A DNA stretch of 64,000 bases from Amycolatopsis sulphurea (GTDB lineage Bacteria > Actinomycetota > Actinomycetes > Mycobacteriales > Pseudonocardiaceae). The notes beneath the pieces were generated by a model. That model did not search any database and had not been told where the DNA came from. It was given only the letters and a program-made list of their open reading frames with translations. A program made the position numbers and the translations under genes. The DNA lies in contig NZ_PDJK01000001.1 in NCBI RefSeq assembly GCF_002564045.1, positions 62,001-126,000 of the forward strand, in the 5' to 3' direction. Position 1 is the stretch's first letter. Every line of letters begins with the position of its first letter. This document shows positions 34,422-43,782 of this stretch, piece after piece.

Positions 34422-36527
34422 GTGACCGACTCCGCGCTCGACGACGTTCCGTTCCTCCGCCGCCAGGCCCGCACCCAGCGTTTCACCCTCGGCGCGCCCA
34501 AGCAGTTCCGGGTCGCGCCGGACGGCTCGCGGGTGGTGTTCCTGCGCACGGCTTCGGGCACCGACCCGCGGCACAGCCTGTGGTCGTTCGATCCGGCGGA
34601 CGGCCGGGAGACGCTGCTGGTCGACGCGGCCGAGCTGCTGCCGGGGGAGGAGGACCTGCCGCCCGAGGAGCGGGCGCGGCGGGAGCGGGCTCGCGAGACC
34701 GGGGGCGGGGTGGTGGCCTTCGACGTCGACAGCGCGTTCACGCTCGTCACGTTCACTTTGTCCGGCAAGCTCTACACGCTGGACCTGGCCACCGGCACCA
34801 CCCGGATGCTGGTCGACGGGTCCGTGATCGATCCGCGGCCGAACCCGGCCGGGACGCATGTCGCCTACGTGCGCGACCGTCGGCTGCGCGTGATCGAGCT
34901 GGCCACCGGCGAGGACCGGGCGCTGGCCGAGGAGGACGGCGAGGACGTCACGTGGGGGCTCGCGGAGTTCATCGCCGCTGAGGAGATGGACCGCGTCCGC
35001 GGGTACTGGTGGGCGCCGGACGGGCGCCGCCTGCTCGTCGAGCGGTCCGATCGCGGTCCGGTGCCGCGCTGGACGATCGGGGACCCGGCGAACCCGCAGC
35101 GGCCCGCGAACGTGGTGGCCTACCCGGCCGCCGGTACGCCGAACGCCGAGGTGTCGCTCGCCGTGCTCGGGCTCGACGGCAGCCGCGTCGACGTGGCCGG
35201 CGGGGATTGGGAATACCTGGTCGCCGTGCACTGGTCGGCCGGTGGGCAGCCGCTGCTTTCGGTGCAGCCGCGGGATCAGCAGGCGCTCACGGTGCTGGCT
35301 CTGGACCCGGCCGACGGATCGGTGACCGAGCTGCACACCGAGACCGACGAGCACTGGGTGGAGATCGTGCAGGGCGTGCCGGCCTGGACGCCGGACGGCA
35401 GGCTGGTCGTGGAGAGCGCCGCGGACGGAGACCACCGGCTCGTCGTCGGCGGCACGCCGGTGACTCCGCCGGGCATGCAGCTGCGCGCGGTGCTCCACGT
35501 CGGCGACGAAATCCTTTTCACCGCTTCGGAAGACGATCCGACGCAGATTCACGTGTACCGCGCGGGAAGCGACGGCGTGCGTCGACTGTCCACTCAGGAC
35601 GGCGTGCACGCCGGGGCGGGCCGTGCGGAGCTGACCGTGCTGACCGCGTGGAGCCTGGAGTACAGCGGTCCGCGCGTCAGCGTGCTGCGAGACGGTGCGG
35701 TGGCAGGGACGATCGCGTCGTCCACTGTGGACCCGGAGATCGTGCCGAATCTGACCTGGCTCACGCTGGGGGAGCGTGGTCTGCGCGCGGCTTTGGTGCT
35801 GCCGCGGGGATACGAACCGAGCGAAGGTCGGCTGCCGGTGCTGCTCGACCCGTACGGCGGTCCGCACGCGCAGCGGGTTTTGCAGAGCCGCAACGCTTTC
35901 CTGACGCCGCAGTGGCTGGCGGACCAGGGTTTCGCGGTGCTGGTCGTGGACGGGCGCGGTTCGCCGGGGCGTGGTCCGGCCTGGGAGAAAGCGATCGCCG
36001 GAAAGCTCGCGGATGTGACGCTGGCCGACCAGGTCGACGCGCTGCACGCGGCTGCCGAAGCGTATCCGGAGCTGGATCTGGAACGGGTCGCCATCCGCGG
36101 CTGGTCCTACGGCGGGTACCTGTCCGCGCTCGCCGTGCTTCGCCGTCCGGATGTGTTCCATGCCGCGGTCGCCGGTGCGCCGGTCACCGATTGGTCGTTG
36201 TACGACACGCATTACACCGAGCGTTACCTCGGCACCCCGGAGTCCGAACCGGACAGTTACGAGCACAACTCGCTCATCGCGGACGCGGGGTCGCTCTCCC
36301 GGGCGTTGCTGATCGTGCACGGGCTTGCGGACGACAACGTGTTCCCCGCGCACTCGCTGCGATTGTCCTCGGCCCTGCTCGCCGCCGGCCGCGCACACGT
36401 GTTCCTGCCGCTCGCCGGGGCCACCCACATGACGCCGCAGGCCGAAGAGGTCGCGGAAAACCTGATGCGCACGCAGGTCGACTGGATTCTGCGTGAGCTG
36501 AACGCCGGTCGTAAGGAGCAGCCGTGA
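34422..36527 (+). CDS. S9 family prolyl oligopeptidase (DPP IV-like)
   Basis: A serine peptidase of about 700 residues with an N-terminal eight-bladed propeller (dipeptidyl-peptidase IV N-terminal repeats) and a C-terminal alpha/beta-hydrolase domain. The nucleophile is in IRGWSYGGYLSALAV (Ser about residue 562), with the aspartate in HGLADDNVFPAHS and the histidine in AGATHMTP. The double Glu of the DPP IV type, EFIAAEEMDR, is present. No signal peptide is seen, so it is cytoplasmic. GTG 34422 or 34413 may start it. Its stop overlaps the next gene by four bases. Confidence 0.9.
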   Translation: MTDSALDDVPFLRRQARTQRFTLGAPKQFRVAPDGSRVVFLRTASGTDPRHSLWSFDPADGRETLLVDAAELLPGEEDLPPEERARRERARETGGGVVAFDVDSAFTLVTFTLSGKLYTLDLATGTTRMLVDGSVIDPRPNPAGTHVAYVRDRRLRVIELATGEDRALAEEDGEDVTWGLAEFIAAEEMDRVRGYWWAPDGRRLLVERSDRGPVPRWTIGDPANPQRPANVVAYPAAGTPNAEVSLAVLGLDGSRVDVAGGDWEYLVAVHWSAGGQPLLSVQPRDQQALTVLALDPADGSVTELHTETDEHWVEIVQGVPAWTPDGRLVVESAADGDHRLVVGGTPVTPPGMQLRAVLHVGDEILFTASEDDPTQIHVYRAGSDGVRRLSTQDGVHAGAGRAELTVLTAWSLEYSGPRVSVLRDGAVAGTIASSTVDPEIVPNLTWLTLGERGLRAALVLPRGYEPSEGRLPVLLDPYGGPHAQRVLQSRNAFLTPQWLADQGFAVLVVDGRGSPGRGPAWEKAIAGKLADVTLADQVDALHAAAEAYPELDLERVAIRGWSYGGYLSALAVLRRPDVFHAAVAGAPVTDWSLYDTHYTERYLGTPESEPDSYEHNSLIADAGSLSRALLIVHGLADDNVFPAHSLRLSSALLAAGRAHVFLPLAGATHMTPQAEEVAENLMRTQVDWILRELNAGRKEQP

Positions 36528-37480
36528 CCAGTCGTTGGGGACTCACCATCCCGCTCACCGGGGTGCCGCTGATCGAGCATCGCGCGCTCGTCGAGCAGCT
36601 GCCGGATCTGGGCTACACCGACGTGTGGACCGCGGAGACCGCGGGCACGGACGCGTTCACGCCGCTCGTGCTGGCCTCGCAGTGGGCGCCGCAGCTGAGG
36701 CTGGGTACCGCGATCGTGCCGGTCTACACCCGTGGGCCGGGCCTGCTCGCGATGAGCGCCTCGACGCTGGCCGAACTCGCGCCCGGACGGTTCGTGCTGG
36801 GCATCGGCGCGTCTTCGCCGGTGATCGTGGAGAGCTGGAACTCCGCGGAGTTCGCCGAACCGTTCAAACGGTCGCGGGACACGCTGCGGTTCCTGCGCTC
36901 GGCACTGGCCGGGGAGAAGGTGACGGAGTCCTACGACACGTTCTCGGTGGCGAAGTTCCGGCTGGAGCGGGCGCCCGGCCCGGCGCCGTCGATCATGCTC
37001 GCCGCGCTGCGTCCGGGCATGCTGCGGCTGGCCGCGAAGGAGGCCGACGGGGCGATCACCAACTGGCTGGCCGCCGCGGACGTGCCGAAGATACGGGAGG
37101 TCGTCGGCCCCGATGTCGAGCTGGCGGCCCGGATTTTCGTATGCCCGACCGAGGACGCCGGGGCCGCGCGGGCGCTGGGACGGATGATGATCTCGTCGTA
37201 CCTGACGGTGCCGGTGTACGCGGCGTTCCACGAATGGCTGGGCCGCGGCGAGCAGCTGCGGCCGATGCACGAGGCGTGGGCCGCCGGTGATCGGAAGAAG
37301 GCGAACGAGGTGATCCCGGACGAGGTCGTCGACGCGCTGGTGGTGCACGGCAGCGTGGCGTCCTGCCGGGAGCAGGTGCAGTCCTATGTGGACAACGGGC
37401 TGACCACTCCCGTGCTCGCTGTGCTGCCGACCGGCGGGGATGTCTTCGCCCAGGTGCGCGGGCTCGCCCCGGTGCGCTGA
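36524..37480 (+). CDS. LLM class F420-dependent oxidoreductase
   Basis: A 318-residue luciferase-like enzyme of the F420 type (GLTIPLTGVPLIEH, YTDVWTAETAGTDAFTPL, LRLGTAIVPVYTRGPGLLAMSASTLAELAPGRFVLGIGASSPVIVE). The Gly-rich GIGASSP and VVHGSVASCREQVQSYVDNGLT regions are typical of the actinobacterial F420 subgroup. The GTG start overlaps the S9 peptidase stop, so both are in one operon, ended by a strong terminator. Confidence 0.88.
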   Translation: MTSRWGLTIPLTGVPLIEHRALVEQLPDLGYTDVWTAETAGTDAFTPLVLASQWAPQLRLGTAIVPVYTRGPGLLAMSASTLAELAPGRFVLGIGASSPVIVESWNSAEFAEPFKRSRDTLRFLRSALAGEKVTESYDTFSVAKFRLERAPGPAPSIMLAALRPGMLRLAAKEADGAITNWLAAADVPKIREVVGPDVELAARIFVCPTEDAGAARALGRMMISSYLTVPVYAAFHEWLGRGEQLRPMHEAWAAGDRKKANEVIPDEVVDALVVHGSVASCREQVQSYVDNGLTTPVLAVLPTGGDVFAQVRGLAPVR

Positions 37481-37493
37481 GGCTGGTTCCGGC

Positions 37494-37537
37494 GGCCGGT
37501 GGCCCGGGGTTGCGCACCCCCGGGCCACCGGCCTTTT
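37494..37537 (+). terminator. Strong Rho-independent terminator
   Basis: GGCCGGTGGCCCGGGG and CCCCGGGCCACCGGCC form a 15-16 base stem with a short TTGCGCA-type loop followed by TTTT, 14 bp after the LLM oxidoreductase stop. It isolates the peptidase/LLM operon from the iron-regulated operon that follows. Confidence 0.85.
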
Positions 37538-37687
37538 CGCGTCCCGGTCGGCGTTCGGCTCGGCGTTCGGGGGAACCGGATCTCCCGAATGGCCGACGCA
37601 TTCCGACGCGTCCGCCCAGCATGCTGGGAACGACGGCACGGTACCCGCGCGCGGACCGGCGGCGGGTGCCCGTATCGTTGCGTAGGG

Positions 37688-37706
37688 TTAGGAAAGGTTA
37701 CCCTAA
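37688..37706 (+). promoter_or_regulatory. Iron box (DtxR/IdeR/DmdR-type operator)
   Basis: TTAGGAAAGGTTACCCTAA matches the 19-bp actinobacterial iron-box consensus (TTAGGTTAGGCTAACCTAA) at 15 of 19 positions, with intact outer arms. It lies 13 bp before the ATG of the desA-like gene, where a bound repressor would block transcription under iron-replete conditions. The consensus is from established knowledge. Confidence 0.85.
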
Positions 37707-37719
37707 GAAAGGCGGCTCC

Positions 37720-39396
37720 ATGGAGGGTGAGTCCTCGGCCTGGCTGGCCGGTGGTCCGGACGGCGCGGACCGGCTCGCGCGGCTGATCCCGGTCGCCCTG
37801 CGTGCGCTGGCCTCCGGCACGGCGGAACGAGGTGGCCCCATCCCGTCCGGCGGGCCGGCCGCGGTGGCCGCGCTGGCGACGGTGGGCAACGCGGGCGCGG
37901 ACCGGGTGGGGGTCGCCGGGGATTTCGGTTCTTCCGGAAGGGCTCACGCGTCGGAAGCGCCAGACCTCTCCGCTCCCGATCCAAGCTCTGCAAGGGATTT
38001 CAATCCACCGGGGAGCGGCCTGGACTCGCCTGCTCCGGGAGGCACCCAGCCGTCCCTCGCGGGCGACGGCAGCAGGACCTGCCCGGAACACCCCGAGAAC
38101 GCCGCCCCGCCGTCCGGGTTGCCCTGGCAGGGAGTAGGAGCCGAGCGCGCGCTGGAGGAGCTGGGCACGCTGCTCGCCGCGGGGGCGGCCGATCCGGCGG
38201 AACCCGCGTGTGCCGCGCATCTGCACTGCCCGCCGCTGGCTGTGGCGGTGGCGGCGGACGTGGTGGCGTCCGCGCTCAACCCGTCCATGGATTCGTGGGA
38301 TCAGGCGCCGGTCGCGAGTGAGCTGGAGCGGCAGTTCACCACGGGGATCGCGCGGCTGTGCTATCCGCGGGACGCGCGGCCAGACGCGGTCGTCACGTCG
38401 GGCGGTACGGAGTCGAATCTCCTCGGTTTGCTGCTCGCGCGGGAGACCACGGGTGCTGTGCTGCGCCCGGTGTGCGGGGCGAATTCCCATCACAGCGTCG
38501 CCCGCGCGGCCTGGTTGCTGGGGCTGCCTGCGCCGGTCGTTGTGTCCTGTGTGGACGATCGGATGGTGCCCTCGGCGCTGGCCGAAGTGCTGGGCACGCT
38601 CGGCGCACGCGCGGTGGTGGTGGCGACCGCGGGCACGACCAACACCGGCCGGATCGATCCGTTGCCGGAGATCGCGCAGATCTGCCGCCGTGCCGGGGCG
38701 AGGCTGCACGTCGATGCCGCGTACGGCGGGCTCGCGTTGTGCAGCCCGGCGTTGCGGGGGCGGGTCGCCGGGCTGGAGCTGGCCGATTCGGTCGCGCTCG
38801 ATCTGCACAAGTTCGGCTGGCAGCCGGTCGCGGCGGGGTTGTTCGCGGCCCGCGAGGCCACCGACCTTCGCGCGCTGACCGTCCGCGCCGAGTATCTCAA
38901 CGCCGACGACGACACCGAGGCGGGTCTGCCGGATCTGCTCGGCCGGTCGTTGCACACCTCCCGTCGCCCGGACGCCTTCCGCATGGCGGTGACGGTGCGG
39001 GCGCTCGGTGTGCAGGGGCTCGGCGAGCTGGTGGAACGCTGCTGTGCCAACGCTTCCGCCCTGCACGCGCGGGTGGAGGATCATCCGGACCTGCGTTCCT
39101 GGGGGCCGCCGGAATTGTCCACAGTGGTCTTCCGTCCCAGGGTTGCGGACGAGCTGCCGGGCGCCGCCGGGGACGAACTGGTCGCCCGGGTGCGGCGGAC
39201 ACTGATGGAGGAGGGCACCGCGGTGATCGGCCGCGGTGTGTTGCCCACCGGGCCGGACGGCAGCCCGCGGCGGTGGCTCAAACTCACCCTCCTGCACCCG
39301 CACGCCACCGAGGCCGACTACCGCCCGCTGCTCGACGCAGTGACCGCCGTCGCCGCGAAATCCGTGGTGACGCAGGAAAGCCCGGTCGCGTCGTGA
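37720..39396 (+). CDS. DesA-like PLP-dependent lysine (diamine-forming) decarboxylase with N-terminal insert
   Basis: A 558-residue group II decarboxylase expected to make cadaverine from lysine for hydroxamate siderophores. AAHLHCPPLAVAVAADVVASALNPSMDSWDQAPVASELE, TSGGTESNLLGLLLARE, ARLHVDAAYGGLAL and the PLP lysine in ALDLHKFGWQPVAAG are clear matches to DesA. Between residues about 64 and 133 there is a Ser/Pro/Gly-rich stretch (starting GVAGDFGSSGRAH) absent from DesA as I know it, and the DNA there is less GC-rich. ATG 37720 lies behind the iron box. The stop overlaps the next gene as GTGA. The diamine could also be another, so lysine is inferred from the operon. Confidence 0.85.
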   Translation: MEGESSAWLAGGPDGADRLARLIPVALRALASGTAERGGPIPSGGPAAVAALATVGNAGADRVGVAGDFGSSGRAHASEAPDLSAPDPSSARDFNPPGSGLDSPAPGGTQPSLAGDGSRTCPEHPENAAPPSGLPWQGVGAERALEELGTLLAAGAADPAEPACAAHLHCPPLAVAVAADVVASALNPSMDSWDQAPVASELERQFTTGIARLCYPRDARPDAVVTSGGTESNLLGLLLARETTGAVLRPVCGANSHHSVARAAWLLGLPAPVVVSCVDDRMVPSALAEVLGTLGARAVVVATAGTTNTGRIDPLPEIAQICRRAGARLHVDAAYGGLALCSPALRGRVAGLELADSVALDLHKFGWQPVAAGLFAAREATDLRALTVRAEYLNADDDTEAGLPDLLGRSLHTSRRPDAFRMAVTVRALGVQGLGELVERCCANASALHARVEDHPDLRSWGPPELSTVVFRPRVADELPGAAGDELVARVRRTLMEEGTAVIGRGVLPTGPDGSPRRWLKLTLLHPHATEADYRPLLDAVTAVAAKSVVTQESPVAS

Positions 39397-40691
39397 GACG
39401 CTACGACCTGGCAGGCGTCGGGATCGGCCCGTTCAACCTGTCGCTCGCCGCGCTGGCCGATCCGCTGGATCTGGACGTGGTCCTGTTCGACGCGCGCCCG
39501 GAGTTCCGGTGGCATCCGGGAATGCTGGTGGACGGCGCGACGTTGCAGGTGCCCTTCCTCGCCGACCTGGTGTCGCTGGCCGATCCGACGAGCCGGTACT
39601 CGTTTCTGAACTACCTGCGCGAACGCGGCCGCCTGCTGCCGTTCTACTTCGCGGAGCGTTTCCACATGCCGCGTGCGGAATACGACGACTACGCCCGCTG
39701 GGCGGCTGAGCGGCTCCCGTCCTGCCGGTTCGGCCACGAGGTCACCAGTCTGCGCTGGAGGCCAGACGAGGAGGCGTACGAACTCACCGTGACCGGGACG
39801 GAACCGGTGCTCGCCACTGCGGTGGTACTCGGGGTCGGCACCGTGCCCAGCGTGCCGGAACCGTTGCAGGGATTGGTGCACGACCCGGACATCCTGGCCG
39901 TGCACTCTGCCGGTTACCTCGCACACCGGGCCGAGCTGCTCGCCGCGGATCGGGTGACGGTCGTGGGGTCCGGGCAGTCCGGTGCCGAAGTGTTCCTCGA
40001 TCTTTTGCGGAGTCGTTCCACAGTGGACGGTCTGCGCTGGCTGGCGCGGACGCCGGCGTTCGCGCCGATGGAGTACTCGAAACTCGGCCTGGAACAGTTC
40101 ACTCCGGACTACACCGAGTTCTTCCACCGGCTGCCCGGATCCGTCCGCGACGGCCTGCTGCCCACGCAATGGCAGCTGTACCGGGGGATCGACGCCGAGA
40201 CCATCGGCGAGATCCACGATGAGCTGTACCGCCGCAGTATCGGCGGCGGCTGGCCGGATGCGGTGCTGACTCCGGGCGTCGACGTGACCTCCGCGTCCGC
40301 CGATGCCGAAGGAATTCTGCTGCACCTACGGCATGTCCAGCAGGGCAGCGCCGCGACATACCGGACGTCGGCGGTGGTCGCGGCCACCGGATACACCGAA
40401 ACGCCTTTGAGGCCACTGCTTTCCGGCCTCGGCGAGGAGGTCCGCCGCGACGAACAGGGGCGGCTGATCATCGACGCCGACTACCGCGTGCAGCTGAACG
40501 AGCCGGTGCGTGGCTCGTTGTACGTGCAGAACGCGGAGCGGCACACGCACGGACCCGGCGCGCCGGATCTCGGGCTCGGCGCCTGGCGGGCCGCGTCGAT
40601 TCTCAACTCGGTGTGCGGGAAACCGGTCTACGAACTGCCGGAGCGCACTGCCTTCACCACCTTCGGCCTGGATGAAACGGAGGACCAGTGA
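39393..40691 (+). CDS. DesB-like FAD-dependent amine N-hydroxylase
   Basis: A 432-residue N-hydroxylating monooxygenase of the lysine N6-hydroxylase/ornithine N5-oxygenase family, expected to convert cadaverine to N-hydroxycadaverine. The FAD fingerprint GVGIGPFNLSLAAL, the HPGMLVDGATLQVPFLADLVSLADPTSRYSFLNYL segment, the NADPH loop VVGSGQSGAEVFLDLL, and the C-terminal ATGYTETPLRPLL are all typical. Overlaps with the genes before and after by four bases (GTGA), which shows tight translational coupling within the siderophore operon. Confidence 0.9.
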   Translation: MRRYDLAGVGIGPFNLSLAALADPLDLDVVLFDARPEFRWHPGMLVDGATLQVPFLADLVSLADPTSRYSFLNYLRERGRLLPFYFAERFHMPRAEYDDYARWAAERLPSCRFGHEVTSLRWRPDEEAYELTVTGTEPVLATAVVLGVGTVPSVPEPLQGLVHDPDILAVHSAGYLAHRAELLAADRVTVVGSGQSGAEVFLDLLRSRSTVDGLRWLARTPAFAPMEYSKLGLEQFTPDYTEFFHRLPGSVRDGLLPTQWQLYRGIDAETIGEIHDELYRRSIGGGWPDAVLTPGVDVTSASADAEGILLHLRHVQQGSAATYRTSAVVAATGYTETPLRPLLSGLGEEVRRDEQGRLIIDADYRVQLNEPVRGSLYVQNAERHTHGPGAPDLGLGAWRAASILNSVCGKPVYELPERTAFTTFGLDETEDQ

Positions 40692-42487
40692 CCGACCGTT
40701 TGACCGATACCGCCGCCTGGCGGGCCGCGGGTTCACTTGTCACGCACAAGATGCTCGGCGAGCTGTCCTACGAGGCGATGCTCGTCCCGCAGGCGGGCGA
40801 GCCGACCCGGGCCGGGCATCGCCAATGGCTGCTGGAGCTGCCGGACGGCGTCTCGTACCGCTTCGAAGCACGCCGGGGCGCTTTCGAATCCTGGACCGTG
40901 TTGCCCGGCAGCGCAATCCGCCTGGCCGACGGAGCCGAGACACCTGCCGACGACCCGCGCACCCTCGTGGCCGACGCACGCGAGACGTTGGGCCTCACCG
41001 GGCTCCGGCTGGCCGACGTGCTGGCCGAGCTGACCGCCACGGTCACGAATGAAGCGATCCGCCTGCGCCGCGCGCCCACCGTGGCCCATCTGTCCGAAAT
41101 GGACTACAATCTGGCCGACGGGCATCTCGCCGGGCACCCCCGGCTCGTGCTGAACAAGGGCCGCGTGGGCTTCTCCGCCCGGGACCGAGCCCGCTACGCG
41201 CCCGAGTCGGGGACCGACGTGCGGCTGCGGTGGTACGCCGTGCATCGGGACCTCGCGCAGTTCCGCAGCGTCGCCGGGCTCGACGCGGAAACGTTGCTGC
41301 GCCAGGAACTCGACGAGGTGACCCGTGCGGCTTTCGCAGCGCGGGCGGCGACTTTGGGCGATCCGGCGGAGTACGTGTGGGTCCCGGTGCATCCTTGGCA
41401 GGCGGACGAGATCGTCGGCACGCTCTATGCCGCCGAGCTGGCCACCGGGCAGATGGCCGAGCTGGGGGAGAGTACTGACGTCTACCGTCCACATCAGACC
41501 GTACGTACGCTGGCCAACTGCTCGCGCCCGGACCGCCACGACGTGAAGACCGCGGTGTCGGTGCGCAACACCCTCGTCTACCGCGGGCTGAACTCCGCTG
41601 CCACGCTCGCCGGGCCGTCCGTCACCGAATGGCTGCGCCGGATCGACGCGGCCGATCCGCTGTTGTCCGGGAAATACCGGTTCGAGCTGCTGGGTGAGGT
41701 CGCCGGCGTCTCGGTGCGGCATCCGCTGTTCGGCGCGCTGGAGGAGCTGCCCTACCGGTTCCACGAGACGCTCGGCGCGCTCTGGCGGGAGCCGCTCGTG
41801 GCGCGGCTTGCGGTGGGGGAGCAGGCGCTCTCGTTCGCCGCACTGCCCTATCGGGACACTGCGGGGGAAGCCGTGCTGACCCGGCTCATCACCCGCTCCG
41901 GCGAAGGCGCCGAAGCGTGGCTTTCGCGGTTGTTCGACCTGTTGCTCACCCCGTTGCTGCAATGGCTGCTGCGCTACGGCGTGGGATTTTGCCCGCACGG
42001 CCAGAATCTCGTCCTCATCGTCGACGCCGAGGGTCGCCCGCTGCGGGTCGCGATCAAGGACTTCGCGCAGGGCGTCGATCTGCTGGACGAGGAACTGCCC
42101 GCGTACGCGGATCTCCCGGCGGAGGCCGCCGCGGACATGCTGCGCTGGCCGGCGCACCTGCTCGCGCAGTCGTTGTTCAGCTCGGTCTTTTCCGGACAGT
42201 TGCGCTTCTGGGCCGAGATCCTGCTGGACGATCTGGGGCTCGCACGTGGCGATTTCTGGGCGCTGGTACGCACTGTCGTCGGCCGCTATCGCGACGAGAA
42301 CCCGGACGTCACCGAACGGTTCGACGCCTGTCGTCTCTTCGCGCCGGATGTCGAGCGCGTCACGCTCAACCGCGAGCACTTCGGGGGCCAGGGCTTCGAC
42401 AAGGTCGAGCGCGACGACGAGTTCGACGTTCGCTGGGGACGCGTGCCGAATCCGTTGCACGCGCCCGATCCGGAAGGTGCCTGGTGA
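40688..42487 (+). CDS. DesD-like NIS siderophore synthetase (IucA/IucC family)
   Basis: A 599-residue ATP-dependent ligase that joins hydroxamic acid units through amide bonds. GHPRLVLNKGRVGFSARD, YVWVPVHPWQADEIV, RPHQTVRTLANCSRPDRHDVKTAVSVRNTLVYRGLN and GVGFCPHGQNLVLI are recognisable IucA/IucC and FhuF-like C-terminal features and fit the DesD (type C) group. It follows desB directly, whereas in Streptomyces a DesC acyltransferase gene lies between. Its stop overlaps the GS-like gene as GTGA. Confidence 0.92.
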   Translation: MTDRLTDTAAWRAAGSLVTHKMLGELSYEAMLVPQAGEPTRAGHRQWLLELPDGVSYRFEARRGAFESWTVLPGSAIRLADGAETPADDPRTLVADARETLGLTGLRLADVLAELTATVTNEAIRLRRAPTVAHLSEMDYNLADGHLAGHPRLVLNKGRVGFSARDRARYAPESGTDVRLRWYAVHRDLAQFRSVAGLDAETLLRQELDEVTRAAFAARAATLGDPAEYVWVPVHPWQADEIVGTLYAAELATGQMAELGESTDVYRPHQTVRTLANCSRPDRHDVKTAVSVRNTLVYRGLNSAATLAGPSVTEWLRRIDAADPLLSGKYRFELLGEVAGVSVRHPLFGALEELPYRFHETLGALWREPLVARLAVGEQALSFAALPYRDTAGEAVLTRLITRSGEGAEAWLSRLFDLLLTPLLQWLLRYGVGFCPHGQNLVLIVDAEGRPLRVAIKDFAQGVDLLDEELPAYADLPAEAAADMLRWPAHLLAQSLFSSVFSGQLRFWAEILLDDLGLARGDFWALVRTVVGRYRDENPDVTERFDACRLFAPDVERVTLNREHFGGQGFDKVERDDEFDVRWGRVPNPLHAPDPEGAW

Positions 42488-43782
42488 CGCCGTTCGCCCG
42501 TCCGGTGGGGCCGCGTTCGCTCGCGGCCCGCGCGGCGGCGCACCGCGAGGGAGCCGAGGTGCTGCGCCGAGTGTTCGCCGAGGACGGGAACCGGCTGACG
42601 TTGCTCGTGCCCGACCCGCACGCGCGGTTCGCCGCGGTGGAGCTGGCCGCGCCGTTCGCCGCCGAGGTCGTGGACACCGGCTACGGCATGTGCAGCTACG
42701 TGTTCGCCTGGACCCCCGAGCGTGCACCGCTGCCGGAGGACGGCCCGGTGAGCCGCTACCTCGACGGCTTCGGCGACCTGCGCGTGCGGCCCGACGCGGC
42801 GACTGCGTTTCCGCTCGACGAACGGACTTGGGCGGTGGTGGGCGACGCGGAGTTCGGGTCCGGCGAACCGGCCGGGCTGGCCCCGCGCACAGTTCTGCGG
42901 AAACAACTGGCGGTACTGGAAGAACGGGGCCTGGTGCCCTCGGCCGGCCTGGAGCACGAGGTCGTTTTCCGAGACGCGGAAGGGGTTCCGCTCACTTCGC
43001 ACGGCGTCGACTATGCCGTGGGCGGCACAGAACGGCTGGCGCCGATGCTGGCCGAGCTACGGTCGGCAACGGCCGGGCTCGGCGTCGAGTCGGCCCGCGC
43101 GGAGTGTCATCCCGGGCAGTACGAGGTGGTCCTCCGGCATCGCGACGCCCTCGCCGCCTGCGACGATGCACTGCTGCTGCAACTGCTGACCCGCCGGGTC
43201 GCAGCCGGTCACGGTGCGAGCGCGGACTACCTGGCCGCGCCGGAATCCGGCCAGGGCAACTCGTGTCACGTGCACCTGTCACTGTCCACATCGGACACGG
43301 CCGTGCTGGGTGCGTTCCTGGCCGGAGTCCTGCGTGACGCGCGGTCCTTGACCGCGGTGTGGGCGCCGACCTGGAACAGCTACGTCCGGCTGCGCACCGG
43401 GCCGTTCTCGCCGCGCGTGCTGCGTTGGGGGCGGGACGACCGCACGTGCGCAATCCGGTGGTGTGGCACGGAGACCGCGCCACGGCTGGAGTTCCGCTTC
43501 GCCGGAGCGGACGCGCAGCCGCATCTCGTCGTGGCCGCGCTGCTCGCCGCCGGGACGGCCGGGATCGCCGACGAACTGGCGCCGCCGCCCGCCGGTACCC
43601 GGGTGGGTGAACTCGCGGCTTCGCCGTGGGAATCGCTGGCATTGCTGGAGCAGGGCCGGTTCGCCGAGCTGCTGGGCGACGACGTGGCCGCCCAGCAGGC
43701 GGCCCTGCTCAGGGAGGAACTCGAAGCGGCGCTGCAGACCGTCACCGATCTACAGCGCCGTCGCGGCATACTTCGGGCTTAG
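42484..43782 (+). CDS. Glutamine-synthetase-like ligase in the siderophore operon
   Basis: A 432-residue GS-fold protein. Metal and substrate residues of GS appear to be retained: E157-x-E159 (GLEHEVVF), E207 (ARAECHPGQYE) with E214, H262 and H264 (GNSCHVHLSL), R302 (NSYVRLR), and R320, R325, R334, R338 in DRTCAIRWCG and RLEFRFAGADAQPHL. It is shorter than GlnA (about 470) and lacks the classical ANPYL wording (AQPHL instead), like the GlnA3/GlnA4 polyamine and ethanolamine ligases. Last gene of the operon, starting at GTG 42484. Likely glutamylates or otherwise acylates an amine of the pathway. Confidence 0.8.
   Translation: MTPFARPVGPRSLAARAAAHREGAEVLRRVFAEDGNRLTLLVPDPHARFAAVELAAPFAAEVVDTGYGMCSYVFAWTPERAPLPEDGPVSRYLDGFGDLRVRPDAATAFPLDERTWAVVGDAEFGSGEPAGLAPRTVLRKQLAVLEERGLVPSAGLEHEVVFRDAEGVPLTSHGVDYAVGGTERLAPMLAELRSATAGLGVESARAECHPGQYEVVLRHRDALAACDDALLLQLLTRRVAAGHGASADYLAAPESGQGNSCHVHLSLSTSDTAVLGAFLAGVLRDARSLTAVWAPTWNSYVRLRTGPFSPRVLRWGRDDRTCAIRWCGTETAPRLEFRFAGADAQPHLVVAALLAAGTAGIADELAPPPAGTRVGELAASPWESLALLEQGRFAELLGDDVAAQQAALLREELEAALQTVTDLQRRRGILRA

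Noticed and set aside
42484..43782. Calling the GS-like gene glnA.
   Set aside because: It is shorter than GlnA, has divergent motifs such as AQPHL for ANPYL, and is part of a siderophore operon, so a primary glutamine synthetase role is unlikely.
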